From Sphingomonas sp. G-3-2-10 (GTDB taxonomy: Bacteria > Pseudomonadota > Alphaproteobacteria > Sphingomonadales > Sphingomonadaceae): DNA of 64,000 bases. Of this stretch, positions 52,581 to 61,339 are shown piece by piece (position 1 is the stretch's first letter; every line of letters starts with the position of its first letter). The position numbers and the translations under genes are program-made. The stretch covers positions 744,001 through 808,000 of the forward strand of contig NZ_JABBFY010000001.1 in assembly GCF_012927115.1 (NCBI RefSeq), in the 5' to 3' direction. The notes under the pieces were generated by a model. It had not been told where the DNA came from. It did no database searches and saw only the letters and a list, made by a program, of their open reading frames with translations.

Positions 52581-53750
52581 CTAGAGTGATTGTCCCACCA
52601 TCACATCCGCAATAGCCTCAACCCGAGCCGCATCAGGAAACCCCTCCGCGGCCCACTGATCCTCGACTCGCCGCATCAGCCGCGCCACGTCCGGCCCTGC
52701 CTTCACCCCGCGCGCGACGATCGCGCCGCCCGACAGCGGAAAACGCGGCGGTTCCCAGTCCCGAATCGAGACAGTTTCCGACACGGGACGGTCTGACAGC
52801 AGCAGCCGGTCGACTGCGCCTTCGACGCCCGAACGATAGGCGAGGGCCTTGGGCTCGCTGTCGGGCGCCGCCGCCGCAATCGCCAGCCGCTTGCGCTGCG
52901 CCTTGGACAGCCGTAGCCGCGCGCCCACCGTCTCGGCCACCGCCGGATCGGCCGGAAGCAGCGCCATCAGCCGCCGCATCGCATTGGGGGCGACACCAGC
53001 CTCGGCCTCGCGCGGTGCCAGTGCCGCCAGCCGCTCGACGCCCTCGGCAGTGATCTCGGGGATCACGGGCAGCAGGATGCCGCGGTCCACCATCAGCCGC
53101 ATCACGCCCACCGCGTCCTTCGCCACCAGCAGCTTGAGCAGTTCGTCGGCGATCCGCTCGCGGCTCAGCGCCATCAGATCCTTGGCGCGCGTCACGCAGG
53201 CTTCCAGCCCCTCGGCATCGGGCGCGTCGCCGAACCGGGCGAGGAAGCGGAAGAAGCGCAGGATACGCAGATGATCCTCGGCGATACGCTGCAACGGATC
53301 GCCGATGAAGCGCACCTTGCGCGCCTCCAGATCGGCAAGTCCCTCGAAATAATCGAAAATCTCGCCGGTCACCGGGTCGGCATACAGCGCGTTCATCGTG
53401 AAATCGCGCCGTGCGGCATCCTCGCGCCAGTCGTCGGTGAACGCCACCGTCGCATGCCGCCCGTCGGTCGAAACATCGCGGCGCAGCGTGGTGACTTCCA
53501 CCGGCCCGCTCTCCAGCACCGCGGTCACCGTGCCGTGCTGCAATCCGGTCGGCACCACGCGGATGCCGGATTCCTTCAGCATATCGATCACTGCTTCGGG
53601 CGGGTGCGGCGTTGCGATGTCGATATCGGCCACCGGAATTCCCAGCAGCGTATCGCGCACCGCGCCGCCCACGAAGCGCGCCGGTGTCAGGACGCGCGCC
53701 AGTCCGGCAAGGCCCACCCGGTCGCGCCAGTCCGCGTGAGGAAGAATCAT
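52581..53750 (-). CDS. CCA tRNA nucleotidyltransferase / poly(A) polymerase family
   Basis: This enzyme adds or repairs the CCA end of tRNA. From the ATG at 53750 (MILPHADWRDRVGLAGLARV), which overlaps the NUDIX stop by 4 bases, it is 389 residues; an ATG at 53759 adds three. The nucleotidyltransferase signature FVGGAVRDTLLGIPVADIDI holds the G-G and D-x-D metal site. RRDFTMNALYADP and the RNA-binding segment EDHLRILRFFRFLARFG follow. The product fits class II CCA-adding enzymes of alphaproteobacteria. It is the last gene of DUF1285-NUDIX-cca. Confidence 0.94.
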   Translation of the reverse strand: MILPHADWRDRVGLAGLARVLTPARFVGGAVRDTLLGIPVADIDIATPHPPEAVIDMLKESGIRVVPTGLQHGTVTAVLESGPVEVTTLRRDVSTDGRHATVAFTDDWREDAARRDFTMNALYADPVTGEIFDYFEGLADLEARKVRFIGDPLQRIAEDHLRILRFFRFLARFGDAPDAEGLEACVTRAKDLMALSRERIADELLKLLVAKDAVGVMRLMVDRGILLPVIPEITAEGVERLAALAPREAEAGVAPNAMRRLMALLPADPAVAETVGARLRLSKAQRKRLAIAAAAPDSEPKALAYRSGVEGAVDRLLLSDRPVSETVSIRDWEPPRFPLSGGAIVARGVKAGPDVARLMRRVEDQWAAEGFPDAARVEAIADVMVGQSL

Positions 53751-54337
53751 GCGGTCCATTGCAGCCGTTTCGAAAGGTTGACGATCATCGCCGCGGTGGC
53801 GCCCCAGATGTGGCGGCCCTCCCACGGAATCTCATAGAATCGGCGCATCTGCCCCTGATAGTCGGCCGAACCTTCGACATGATTGTCGCGGTTCAGCAGG
53901 AAGCTGAGCGGCACTTCGAACACTTCGGCGACTTCGGCTTCGGCGGGCCGCAGCACCAGATCGGGCGTCACCACGCCGATCACCGGCGTCACGCAATATC
54001 CGGTCACGGTGCGGTATCGGTCGCCGGTGCCGATCACCTGAACGGCGCTGCGGGGCAGGGCGATCTCCTCCTCGGCTTCGCGCAGCGCGGCGTCGATCGG
54101 GCCGTCATCCTCGGGGTCGATCCGCCCGCCGGGAAAGGCGATCTGTCCCGCGTGGCGTCGCATGTTGGCGTTGCGCACGGTCAGGATCACGCCGGGGTCG
54201 GCGCGGTCGGTCACCGGAATCAGCACCGCGGCGGGGCGGGTCACTTCGTCAGGGTCGAAATCGTGGAAATCGCCGGTCAGCAGGATCGGGTCGTGCTGCG
54301 TCTCCAGCGCGGCGCGCAGGCGCTCGGCCAGAGTCAT
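53747..54337 (-). CDS. NUDIX hydrolase, CoA-pyrophosphatase type
   Basis: The 196-residue protein MTLAERLRAALETQHDPILL has a NUDIX box, GGRIDPEDDGPIDAALREAE followed by EEIAL (residues about 70-94), and the upstream NANMRRHAGQIAFPG typical of CoA pyrophosphatases (NudL/YeaB-like). It likely hydrolyses coenzyme A or related nucleotides for housecleaning. It overlaps DUF1285 and cca by 4 bases each, so the three are co-translated. Length is normal. Confidence 0.9.
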   Translation of the reverse strand: MTLAERLRAALETQHDPILLTGDFHDFDPDEVTRPAAVLIPVTDRADPGVILTVRNANMRRHAGQIAFPGGRIDPEDDGPIDAALREAEEEIALPRSAVQVIGTGDRYRTVTGYCVTPVIGVVTPDLVLRPAEAEVAEVFEVPLSFLLNRDNHVEGSADYQGQMRRFYEIPWEGRHIWGATAAMIVNLSKRLQWTA

Positions 54338-54912
54338 GCCTCACCCTCGGAGGACGGTTCCAGCGGGAAGAAGGCGCCGTCGCTCCACACGCCCGGCGGC
54401 TCGCTGCCGTTGGACAGGGCGATCTGGGCCAGTTCGTAATAGACGCTGCGCGAAACCAGCGCTTCCAGGCCGTTTCTGACGTGCAGATAGGGGCGCGGGC
54501 CGTCCTCCCCCGCTTCGAAACGCAGGCCGCGTTCGGGGCCGGCGGTCACCAGCTCGTCGGTATTCAGACGAAAGGCGAGGCGCATATTGTCATTGCTGCC
54601 CTCGACCTTCAGCTCCACCGCCTGGAACGGAGCGTCCTCCACTCCGATGTCGAGTTTCTCGACCGGGGTAACCAGCACGAACGATCCGTCCGGCTCGCGC
54701 CGCAGGATCGTCGAGAACAGCTTCACCATCGCGATGCGGCCGATCGGCGATCCTTGGTGAAACCAGGTCCCGTCGCGGGCGATGCGCATGTCGCTATGGC
54801 CGCAATGGGTCGGGTTCCACCGCTCGACCGGCGGCAGTTTCTTCTCTTCCACCAGCCGCGCGATCTCGGCCAGCGACAGGTTCGCGAAATCGGGGGGAGG
54901 GGGCGTCGGCAT
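54334..54912 (-). CDS. DUF1285-family protein
   Basis: The 192-residue protein MPTPPPPDFANLSLAEIARL has the DUF1285 pattern: VERWNPTHCGHSDMRIARDG then TWFHQGSPIGRIAMVKLFST, followed by a beta-rich half with FVLVTPVEKLDIGVEDAPFQ. The family's biochemical function is unknown. It is the first gene of the trio with NUDIX and cca, a conserved alphaproteobacterial arrangement. Confidence 0.88.
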   Translation of the reverse strand: MPTPPPPDFANLSLAEIARLVEEKKLPPVERWNPTHCGHSDMRIARDGTWFHQGSPIGRIAMVKLFSTILRREPDGSFVLVTPVEKLDIGVEDAPFQAVELKVEGSNDNMRLAFRLNTDELVTAGPERGLRFEAGEDGPRPYLHVRNGLEALVSRSVYYELAQIALSNGSEPPGVWSDGAFFPLEPSSEGEA

Positions 54913-55033
54913 GTCGGGTCTCGTTAGGCGCGATTGGCGGCACGCTCAACTTCCGCCGCCGCAAGGGGACGGATGCGCTCTGGAGGGATGTGCCGCGGGA
55001 TGCCCTCCCGCGACACTTTCCCCAACTTCGGAG

Positions 55034-55540
55034 TCAAGCAGGCGACAGGATTCGCGGCCCCAGTTCGCCGGCGCAATCGGGCACGTTGATGCCTCGCGCC
55101 AGCAACCGCCGAGCCTCGAACGGCCCCGGCAATCGCCACCCTCCGGTGCGGTCCGCCGAGAAGCCGAAGAAGCGGCCATAATATTCGGGATCGCCGATCA
55201 GCATCAGCGATTCGCCCTCGGGAACCGCCTCGAGCATCCGGTCCATGAGCGCGCGCCCGATGCCGCCCTGCTGCAGCTCCGGCTCGACCGCGACCGGCCC
55301 CACCATCACCAGCGGCCGCGATTCGCCGCCGTCGCAGGCGATCAGCACCGGCCAGCACTGGATGGTTCCGGCAAGGCTGCCGTCCTCGGCAATGGCCGCA
55401 AAGCTCAGCTCCGGGATCGCCTCGGTCCCAGTTCGAATGCGATACGCGGTGCGCTCCCGTCGCTCGGCACCGAAAGCATGGTCGAGCAACGACTCGACGG
55501 CCAGCGGGTCAACCTGAGCAAGCGGCACCAATGCGATCAC
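55034..55540 (-). CDS. GNAT-family N-acetyltransferase
   Basis: From the GTG at 55540, with GGAGGA about 9-10 bases upstream, the protein is 168 residues (MIALVPLAQVDPLAVESLLD). The acetyl-CoA loop VAVEPELQQGGIGRALMDRM (Q-x-x-G-x-G/A) is near residue 85; LIGDPEYYGRFFGFSADRTG near 120 is typical of the YhbS/putative-acetyltransferase branch. Substrate unknown. It diverges from folB. Confidence 0.88.
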   Translation of the reverse strand: MIALVPLAQVDPLAVESLLDHAFGAERRERTAYRIRTGTEAIPELSFAAIAEDGSLAGTIQCWPVLIACDGGESRPLVMVGPVAVEPELQQGGIGRALMDRMLEAVPEGESLMLIGDPEYYGRFFGFSADRTGGWRLPGPFEARRLLARGINVPDCAGELGPRILSPA

Positions 55541-55684
55541 TTCGAATAATCCTCCATTCGTCTCCGGCCACGATGCCGGGGGCGGGCGCTTTAGACCTGT
55601 GTGTGGGTGACGCAAGGCTGAATCGCCTTTCAGTCCGTCCCGCTTCTGCTATTGGCGCGGCCAGTTTTTCCGAAGGGCAGTTGC

Positions 55685-56056
55685 TTGAACGACCTCCTCC
55701 AGCTCCAGGTGCACGACCTCGAAGTCCAGGTCCTGACCGGCATCTATTCGGAGGAGACTCACCTCCCGCAGCCGCTGCGCATCTCGATCACGGTCGATCT
55801 CGCGCTGCCGGAACGCTTCGCGCCGGATACGCCGCTCAGCGCATCGAAGAGCTATATGGACATCAAGCACGCGGCCACCACCGCGCTGCCGCAGGGCGTT
55901 CACTTCACCCTGATCGAAGGTGTCGCCGACCATATCTGCGAGACTCTGTTCGTCTCGGACGATCGCGTGAAGCGAATCGAAGTGAAGATCGTGAAGCTCG
56001 CGATCGCCGAGGACGGCGAGTCGATCGGCATCAATCTGGTCCGCAACCGCCGCTGA
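55685..56056 (+). CDS. folB: FolB, dihydroneopterin aldolase
   Basis: FolB splits 7,8-dihydroneopterin to 6-hydroxymethyl-dihydropterin and glycolaldehyde in folate synthesis. The best start is TTG 55685 (MNDLLQLQVHDLEVQVLTGI), preceded by AAGGG at good spacing, giving 123 residues, the family length. Motifs are VLTGIYSEETHLPQPLRISI near residue 13, SYMDIKHA near 60 with the active-site Tyr, and TLIEGVADHICETLF near 75 with the conserved Glu. The C-terminal strand KRIEVKIVKLAIAED completes the tunnel fold. Confidence 0.92.
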   Translation: MNDLLQLQVHDLEVQVLTGIYSEETHLPQPLRISITVDLALPERFAPDTPLSASKSYMDIKHAATTALPQGVHFTLIEGVADHICETLFVSDDRVKRIEVKIVKLAIAEDGESIGINLVRNRR

Positions 56057-56143
56057 GGCTCGATTGCGATCGAAATCGGGCCGTTTTTGCGGTTCAGATC
56101 ATTGCGTTGTGTGCATCGATCGAACCGCGTCCGGCGGGTCGTA

Positions 56144-56983
56144 TCAGGCGCAGGCGCCCAGTTCGCGAAGCACCAGCGCGTAATCTTCTGCTGCGATCCG
56201 GGCATTCGCCGGGTCCTCGGATTCGAGCGCCGAGGCAGGCATCTGCGCCGGAAGGCCGCAGGCGAGGCGGTACCACAGGAGCGTGTCCTTCGGCGGGGCG
56301 CCGGCCGATTCGTCGATGAAGTCGCCGGTCGAGACCGACCAGCTTGCCCGCTGTCCCGGACGGCGGAGAATCTGCAGCGAAATCTGATCGCCGCGCGCCG
56401 TCATTAGGAAGATCTGGGTTTCGCCTTCGCCCGGCAAAGAGCCGGGAACATGGAAGGCATTGCCCACGCCGGTGATAGCTGCGGGGGCATCCGCGGCAAG
56501 CACTTCGCGAGCGATTCCGCGCACCCGCGAATCGAGTTCGGGAAGCCAATTCCGCTGGCTGTCCGACCCCGTCAGCTGCACCTGATCGGGCGCGGCCGCG
56601 ATGGGACGGGCGAACAGCAAAACCCGCTGTTTCTTGAGCTTCGGCACGCGTCCACGCGAGTCGAGCGGTACGTCGGCAAGGTAGGAAATCCGGGCCGGAA
56701 CCGCGGAATTCCCGCGAATCAGCGCCAGCACATCGGCCTCTATATAGAAGCGCGCACGCCCCGTCGGCAGGCCCGTCGCCTGGGCGTCCTTCACCCGCGT
56801 TGCGCTGCGAACGCGCGCGTCGATGATCAGCGGGGCCGCGATCACCTGCCGTGCGACGGTCGCATAGCTGGGGAGGGCGGGAGCGGCCTGGGTGGTGGCG
56901 GCCGGCGGCGTCTGGGCGGCGGCCGGAAAAGAGGCCGTGAGTGCCGCCGCGCAACAAAGGAAGCGTGCGTGGGTACGGATCAT
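56144..56983 (-). CDS. Secreted hypothetical protein
   Basis: The 279-residue protein starts MIRTHARFLCCAAALTASFP; a signal peptide ends near PAAAQ. The middle is beta-rich with the RVRSATRVKDAQATGLPTGR and FYIEADVLALIRGNSAVPAR stretch; no enzyme motif is recognised. The C-terminus (ARIAAEDYALVLRELGACA) is helical. It stands alone, converging with folB and diverging from tonB. Probably periplasmic; function unknown. Confidence 0.7.
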   Translation of the reverse strand: MIRTHARFLCCAAALTASFPAAAQTPPAATTQAAPALPSYATVARQVIAAPLIIDARVRSATRVKDAQATGLPTGRARFYIEADVLALIRGNSAVPARISYLADVPLDSRGRVPKLKKQRVLLFARPIAAAPDQVQLTGSDSQRNWLPELDSRVRGIAREVLAADAPAAITGVGNAFHVPGSLPGEGETQIFLMTARGDQISLQILRRPGQRASWSVSTGDFIDESAGAPPKDTLLWYRLACGLPAQMPASALESEDPANARIAAEDYALVLRELGACA

Positions 56984-57205
56984 GCGCCTTTGTTACCGGA
57001 TTGTGCCGTTCTTAAACAGAAATAAATCTGCCGCAGATGCCGGGTAGGACACGAAATGTCCGACAAAGCGTTTGCGTCGTTCGGGGCAGGGCGATAGAGA
57101 CTCGCGCTCTGCCGATGGACGCACAGAGCGCAAGGCGGGTGATCCCGTGTGCGAACTATACCGCGTACGGGGTCGCGAAACGGGATAGAGGAGTGACGGT
57201 GCCGA

Positions 57206-57883
57206 ATGGCTTACGCTGACCGGAATGCAAGTGGCAGCCGAATGGTCGCGATCGTGATGGTCGCGCTCATTGTGGCTGGCCTGGGCTACGTCTTCGTCAC
57301 TGGACTGGCCTATCAATATATCAAGAAGAAGGCTGAGCAGCTGGACGTCTTCGACGTTCAGGATCCTCCGCCCCCGCCCGAGGAGGTTCCGCCTCCTCCG
57401 CCCCCACCAGATTCGCCGGTTCCGCCGCCGCCGACTCAGGTCTATGCACCGCCGACGAACATCCCGGTGCCTAGCCCGAACCAGGTGAGCACGGCTCCGG
57501 ATATTCCGCCGCCGCCGCCGACGAGCCCTCCGGCTCCGCCTGCGCCGCCTGCGCCGCCCGCGCCGCCGCCTCCTCCGCCGAAGCCGGCGAAGAAGCTGAC
57601 GCCGCGTGGCAGCCCGCAGAGCTGGGTGACGAACGACGACTATCCCGCGGCCGCTCTGCGCGCCGAGCAGCAGGGCACCACCAGCTTCCGTCTCGACGTG
57701 GACGCGACTGGCAAGGTGACCAACTGCACCATCACGGGATCGAGCGGCTCGTCCTTGCTCGACAATACGGCCTGTTCGCTGCTCAAGCGCCGCGCCCGGT
57801 TCTCGCCGGCCGAGGATAGTGCAGGGAACAAGATGCCCGCGAGCTGGCCGAGCCGGTTCCGTTGGGAATTGCCGAAGGACTGA
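57206..57883 (+). CDS. tonB: TonB, energy-transducing protein
   Basis: TonB couples the proton motive force, through ExbB-ExbD, to outer-membrane receptors. The 225-residue protein starts MAYADRNASGSRMVAIVMVA; one membrane helix (13-35) is followed by a very proline-rich periplasmic linker (about 50-135; PPPPPEEVPPPPPPPDSPVP) and a C-terminal TonB domain (DYPAAALRAEQQGTTSFRLD through FRWELPKD). The YP motif that contacts receptors is present. It heads a tonB-exbB-exbD-exbD operon. Confidence 0.94.
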   Translation: MAYADRNASGSRMVAIVMVALIVAGLGYVFVTGLAYQYIKKKAEQLDVFDVQDPPPPPEEVPPPPPPPDSPVPPPPTQVYAPPTNIPVPSPNQVSTAPDIPPPPPTSPPAPPAPPAPPAPPPPPPKPAKKLTPRGSPQSWVTNDDYPAAALRAEQQGTTSFRLDVDATGKVTNCTITGSSGSSLLDNTACSLLKRRARFSPAEDSAGNKMPASWPSRFRWELPKD

Positions 57884-57965
57884 TTTGGGGTGTCCGGCGC
57901 GCCGGGTTCGAGCGCGCCGGAGTTGTGAAAACGACGAAGCAAATTCTTAGAGGAAAGATTCAACC

Positions 57966-58730
57966 ATGTTCACGACCATTCTCGCTGCCGGAGCCAATGC
58001 TGGAGCGCCGCCCGCCAACTTCGACGTCCTGCACGCTCTGAACGAAGGCGGGATCATTTCGTGGGCGACCGCGATCATCCTGACCGTGATGCTGTTCTTC
58101 ACGCTCTACATCCTGTTCACCAAGGTGTTCGAGCAGCAGAAGATCCTCAACCAGGGCAAGCGCGTCCGTCAGACCTTCTGGTCGGCCGGCAGCCTGCGTG
58201 AAGGCGCCGCGAAGCTCGCCAAGAACTCGGCCTATCGCCAGCTCGTCGACGACGCGCTCCAGGCGCAGGACCAGTACAAGGAACTGACCGATCCGATGGA
58301 AGCCCATGACTGGCTGCACGGCTCGCTCGCCCGTTCGGAAGCCACGATCAACTCGCAGCTCGGCACCGGCCTCGCGTTCCTCGCGTCGGTGGGTTCGACC
58401 GCACCGTTCATCGGTCTGTTCGGTACCGTGGTCGGCATCTTCCGCGCGCTGATCAAGATCGGCGCCGAAGGTCAGGCCTCGATCGGCACCGTCGCCGGCC
58501 CGGTCGGTGAAGCACTGATCATGACCGCGCTCGGTCTCGTCGTCGCCGTTCCGGCCGTGCTCGCCTACAACTGGCTGCAGCGTCGCAACAAGTCGATCGC
58601 CGAGCAGATGGGTGCGTTCTCGAACGACGTTCTCGGCTACCTCGCCTCGGACGGCCGCGTGCGCCCGACCGTGAAGAAGGGCGCCGCGCCGGCTGCCAAG
58701 GCTCCGCAGGCCTCGACGACCGCCGCCTAA
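57966..58730 (+). CDS. exbB: ExbB/TolQ-family proton channel protein
   Basis: The 254-residue inner-membrane protein MFTTILAAGANAGAPPANFD has three membrane helices (about 35-55, 135-160 and 175-200), with family motifs LAFLASVGSTAPFIGLFGTV near residue 137 and AGPVGEALIMTALGLVVAVP near 178 lining the proton path. GAGGAAAG lies 8 bases upstream. ExbB pentamers surround an ExbD dimer. It follows tonB by 82 bp and is followed by two exbD genes. Confidence 0.94.
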   Translation: MFTTILAAGANAGAPPANFDVLHALNEGGIISWATAIILTVMLFFTLYILFTKVFEQQKILNQGKRVRQTFWSAGSLREGAAKLAKNSAYRQLVDDALQAQDQYKELTDPMEAHDWLHGSLARSEATINSQLGTGLAFLASVGSTAPFIGLFGTVVGIFRALIKIGAEGQASIGTVAGPVGEALIMTALGLVVAVPAVLAYNWLQRRNKSIAEQMGAFSNDVLGYLASDGRVRPTVKKGAAPAAKAPQASTTAA

Positions 58731-58828
58731 GGGCTCTCGGAACAGGCCGCGCGGCGGGTGATCCCGCCGCGCGGTCCCGGGCCGAAGTTCGGACCGGGGA
58801 CAGGATGCGAAAGATAGGATAAGCGCCA

Positions 58829-59305
58829 ATGGCGATGAGTGTGGGTGGAGATTCCGCCGAAGAAAAATCGATGTCGGACATCAACACGACGCCCCTCGTG
58901 GACGTCATGCTGGTTCTGCTCATCATCTTCCTGATCGCGATCCCGACGGTGATTCAGTCGGTGGAGCTCGAACTGCCGAAGGTGGTTTACGAGCCGACCG
59001 AAACGAAGCCGGAGAACGTGCTTCTGGCCGTCCGCGCCAGCCCCGAGGGTCAGTGCCAGGTTTACTGGGGCATGGCTCCGGTGACGAGCGAAGAGCTGTA
59101 CAACCGCGCGCAGAAGAAGCTGGAAGCCGAGATCAACAAGCAGGGTGGTCTCACCGCCGCCAATCTCGAACTGCCGGAAGCGCATATCCGTGGTGACATC
59201 AACACGCCGTATCGTTGCATCGGCGCCACGATCTTCACCATGCAGCGTGCAGGGTTCATCAAGGTCGGCTTCATTTCCGAGCCGCCGCCCAACTCGCAGC
59301 TGTAA
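58829..59305 (+). CDS. exbD: ExbD-family protein, first copy
   Basis: The 158-residue protein MAMSVGGDSAEEKSMSDINT has a single membrane helix containing the proton-carrying Asp: TTPLVDVMLVLLIIFLIAIP (Asp near residue 26). A periplasmic domain with two Cys (CQVYW and YRCIGA) follows. It is longer than the next gene and probably forms a heteromer with it. The pair arrangement is common in Caulobacterales and Sphingomonadales. Confidence 0.93.
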   Translation: MAMSVGGDSAEEKSMSDINTTPLVDVMLVLLIIFLIAIPTVIQSVELELPKVVYEPTETKPENVLLAVRASPEGQCQVYWGMAPVTSEELYNRAQKKLEAEINKQGGLTAANLELPEAHIRGDINTPYRCIGATIFTMQRAGFIKVGFISEPPPNSQL

Positions 59306-59332
59306 CGGCTACCGTTTTAAGGATTTTATCTC

Positions 59333-59761
59333 ATGGCAATGAGTGCAGGTAGCGCCGAAGGCGAACCGATGGTGGAAATGAACACGACGCCGTTGATCGA
59401 CGTCATGCTCGTTCTGCTCATCATGATGATCATCACCATCCCGATCCAGTCGCACGCGGTGAAGATCGACCTTCCGCAGACGCCGAAGGATGCGGTGAAG
59501 CCGCCGGTCGATCCGGAGAAGAACAAGATCTTCATCGACGAAGCCGGCCGTGTGTTCTGGAACAGCGTTCCGGTCGATGACACGCTGCTTCGTCAGTATC
59601 TGGACGCGACCAAGGCGCAGCCGGTCGAGCCGGAGCTTCACTTCCAGCCCGCGCCGACCGCGCGGTACGAAGTGGTCGATCACGTTCTCGCGATCGTGAA
59701 GCGCGCAAACATCACCAAGCTCGGCTTCGTCGGCAACGAGCAGTACGGCAGGGACTTCTAA
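59333..59761 (+). CDS. exbD: ExbD-family protein, second copy
   Basis: The 142-residue protein MAMSAGSAEGEPMVEMNTTP keeps the TTPLIDVMLVLLIMMIITIP helix with the essential Asp. Its periplasmic domain lacks the cysteines of the first copy and ends NITKLGFVGNEQYGRDF. It is 27 bp downstream of the first exbD and closes the operon before a strong terminator. Confidence 0.93.
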   Translation: MAMSAGSAEGEPMVEMNTTPLIDVMLVLLIMMIITIPIQSHAVKIDLPQTPKDAVKPPVDPEKNKIFIDEAGRVFWNSVPVDDTLLRQYLDATKAQPVEPELHFQPAPTARYEVVDHVLAIVKRANITKLGFVGNEQYGRDF

Positions 59762-60107
59762 GCCCTGCAGAGATCGGCCGCGCTTCGGCGCCGGTCAAAT
59801 GAGAGGCGGCCTTCGGGTCGCCTCTTTTTTTGTTCCTGCATCGTCGCCGTTCGCCGCGGTTGCCCCAATCAGGCCCCGCCTCGGAACGTGGTGATTTCGC
59901 CGGCCGATCCGAAATTGGCCCGCTTTTCGCCAGACAGCTCCGGATGACTGGCCCAGAGCCCGCCCGCGGCAGGGGCTCCGCGCCGATGTACCCGATGCAG
60001 GGGCAGCTTCGCGCTATTCGCTTGCGAATGTGAAACATAAATGTCATAAAAACTCCATCAAAGAGTCACGTAATTGAAATCGTGATGTCACGGAGATGGA
60101 GGGAGTT
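59762..60107. other. Gap after exbD: terminator, otherwise no gene
   Basis: Besides the terminator at 59,802-59,831 I see no gene. Near 60,035-60,060 an ATGTCATAAAAACTCC stretch loosely recalls a Pho box but is imperfect. The rest is GC-rich sequence without a start signal. Confidence 0.5.
59802..59831 (+). terminator. Intrinsic terminator of the tonB-exbBDD operon
   Basis: AGAGGCGGCC (59,802-59,811) and GGTCGCCTCT (59,816-59,825) pair, with one G-T wobble, around the stable TTCG loop, followed by seven T. A textbook rho-independent terminator. Confidence 0.9.
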
Positions 60108-60470
60108 ATGCGTCATCTGCTCGTCGGCCTCACCATGATGGCCCCGCTTGCGCTGGTCGCGATGCCGGCCCAAGCTCAGGAAGGCGACCGAGTCGCCAGC
60201 TCCGCGATCGCCCAGGGCGACATGATCGGCGCCGAGAAGGCGCTGCTTCAGGAGCTTCGCATTCATCCCGGCCGTCCCGAATTGCTGCTCAATCTCGCCG
60301 CGGTCTATGCGCGCACCGGCCGCGCCAGCGAGGCGCGGGGCCTGTATCGTCAGGTGCTGGGCCAGCGCGACGTGCTGATGGACTTGTCGGCCGAGCGTAC
60401 TGCGGGGTCGCACGCGGTCGCGGCCACCGGTCTGCGCCGCCTCGAGACCACGCAGTTCACCGCGCGCTGA
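60108..60470 (+). CDS. Secreted TPR protein
   Basis: The 120-residue protein starts MRHLLVGLTMMAPLALVAMP, chosen because GGAGG lies 5 bases upstream of 60108. A signal peptide ends near AQAQE. One tetratricopeptide pair follows: ELLLNLAAVYARTGRASEAR and GLYRQVLGQRD. No other domain is seen. It is probably periplasmic; partner unknown. It is followed by a bidirectional terminator shared with dcd. Confidence 0.75.
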   Translation: MRHLLVGLTMMAPLALVAMPAQAQEGDRVASSAIAQGDMIGAEKALLQELRIHPGRPELLLNLAAVYARTGRASEARGLYRQVLGQRDVLMDLSAERTAGSHAVAATGLRRLETTQFTAR

Positions 60471-60510
60471 TCTCCGGCCCCGCTTTGGCGGGGCTTGGCT
60501 GATGCAAGAC

Positions 60511-60543
60511 AAAGGGCGCCGCGATCGGATCGCGGCGCCCTTT
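60511..60543. terminator. Bidirectional terminator between the TPR gene and dcd
   Basis: AAAGGGCGCCGCGA (60,511-60,524) pairs perfectly with TCGCGGCGCCCTTT (60,530-60,543) around five bases. The A and T ends serve both strands, as expected between converging genes. Confidence 0.88.
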
Positions 60544-60581
60544 GTGCATTCTGGCTGAGGGCGTTGGCGCCCCAAATCGGG

Positions 60582-61136
60582 TCAGAGGCGAGGAAGCGTC
60601 ACGCCTCGCTGGCCCATATATTTGCCGGCACGATCGGCGTAGCTGGTCTCGCAGGGCTCGTTCCCCTTCAGGAACAGGAACTGGCAGGCACCTTCGTTCG
60701 CATAGATCTTGGCGGGCAGGGGCGTCGTGTTCGAGAATTCGAGCGTCACATGACCTTCCCATTCGGGCTCGAGCGGGGTGACGTTCACGATGATCCCGCA
60801 CCGCGCATAGGTCGATTTGCCGAGGCAGATGACCAGCACGTCGCGCGGCACCCGGAAATATTCGACCGTCCGGGCCAGCGCGAAACTGTTCGGTGGGATG
60901 ATGCACACATCGGTCTTGCGATCGACGAAACTGGTCGAGGAAAAGTCCTTCGGATCGACCACCGCGCTGTCGATATTGGTGAAGATCTTGAACTCGTCCG
61001 CCACCCGCGCGTCATAGCCGTACGAGCTCAGGCCATAGCTGATGCATCCCTCGCGCCGCTGCGCCTCGACGAACGGCTCGATCATGCCGTGGTTCTGAGC
61101 CTGTTCGCGAATCCAGCGGTCGGAAAGTATTGCCAT
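60582..61136 (-). CDS. dcd: Dcd, dCTP deaminase
   Basis: Dcd deaminates dCTP to dUTP, the main route to dTMP in many Gram-negatives. The 184-residue protein [20 protein letters not shown] is family length. [17 protein letters not shown] near residue 40, [20 protein letters not shown] near 90, [20 protein letters not shown] near 112 with the nucleotide-binding Ser/Arg, and [20 protein letters not shown] near 131 with the catalytic Glu are all intact. It stands as a single gene. Confidence 0.96.
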   Translation of the reverse strand: MAILSDRWIREQAQNHGMIEPFVEAQRREGCISYGLSSYGYDARVADEFKIFTNIDSAVVDPKDFSSTSFVDRKTDVCIIPPNSFALARTVEYFRVPRDVLVICLGKSTYARCGIIVNVTPLEPEWEGHVTLEFSNTTPLPAKIYANEGACQFLFLKGNEPCETSYADRAGKYMGQRGVTLPRL

Positions 61137-61339
61137 GCGTCAGCTTTCGCGGGTCCACGCGCGCGGGGCAAGAGGGTGTTGGCCAACCCCGCTCGACTTG
61201 TGTGGATGACTGCCACGGGATCGCTCCGATTGAAGCGTTGTGCCCGATGTTGCGAGTCGGTGCTCGGGATGCTCGCCGCTTTCGACCTGCGTCCCGTCCG
61301 CGCACCGTTCGACGAGCGGATGGTGCTACGGAAGCCGCC

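Noticed and set aside
60028..60095. Pho-box-like stretch ATGTCATAAAAACTCC before the secreted TPR gene
   Set aside because: Only the first half resembles the consensus and the second repeat is missing, so I do not call a PhoB site.
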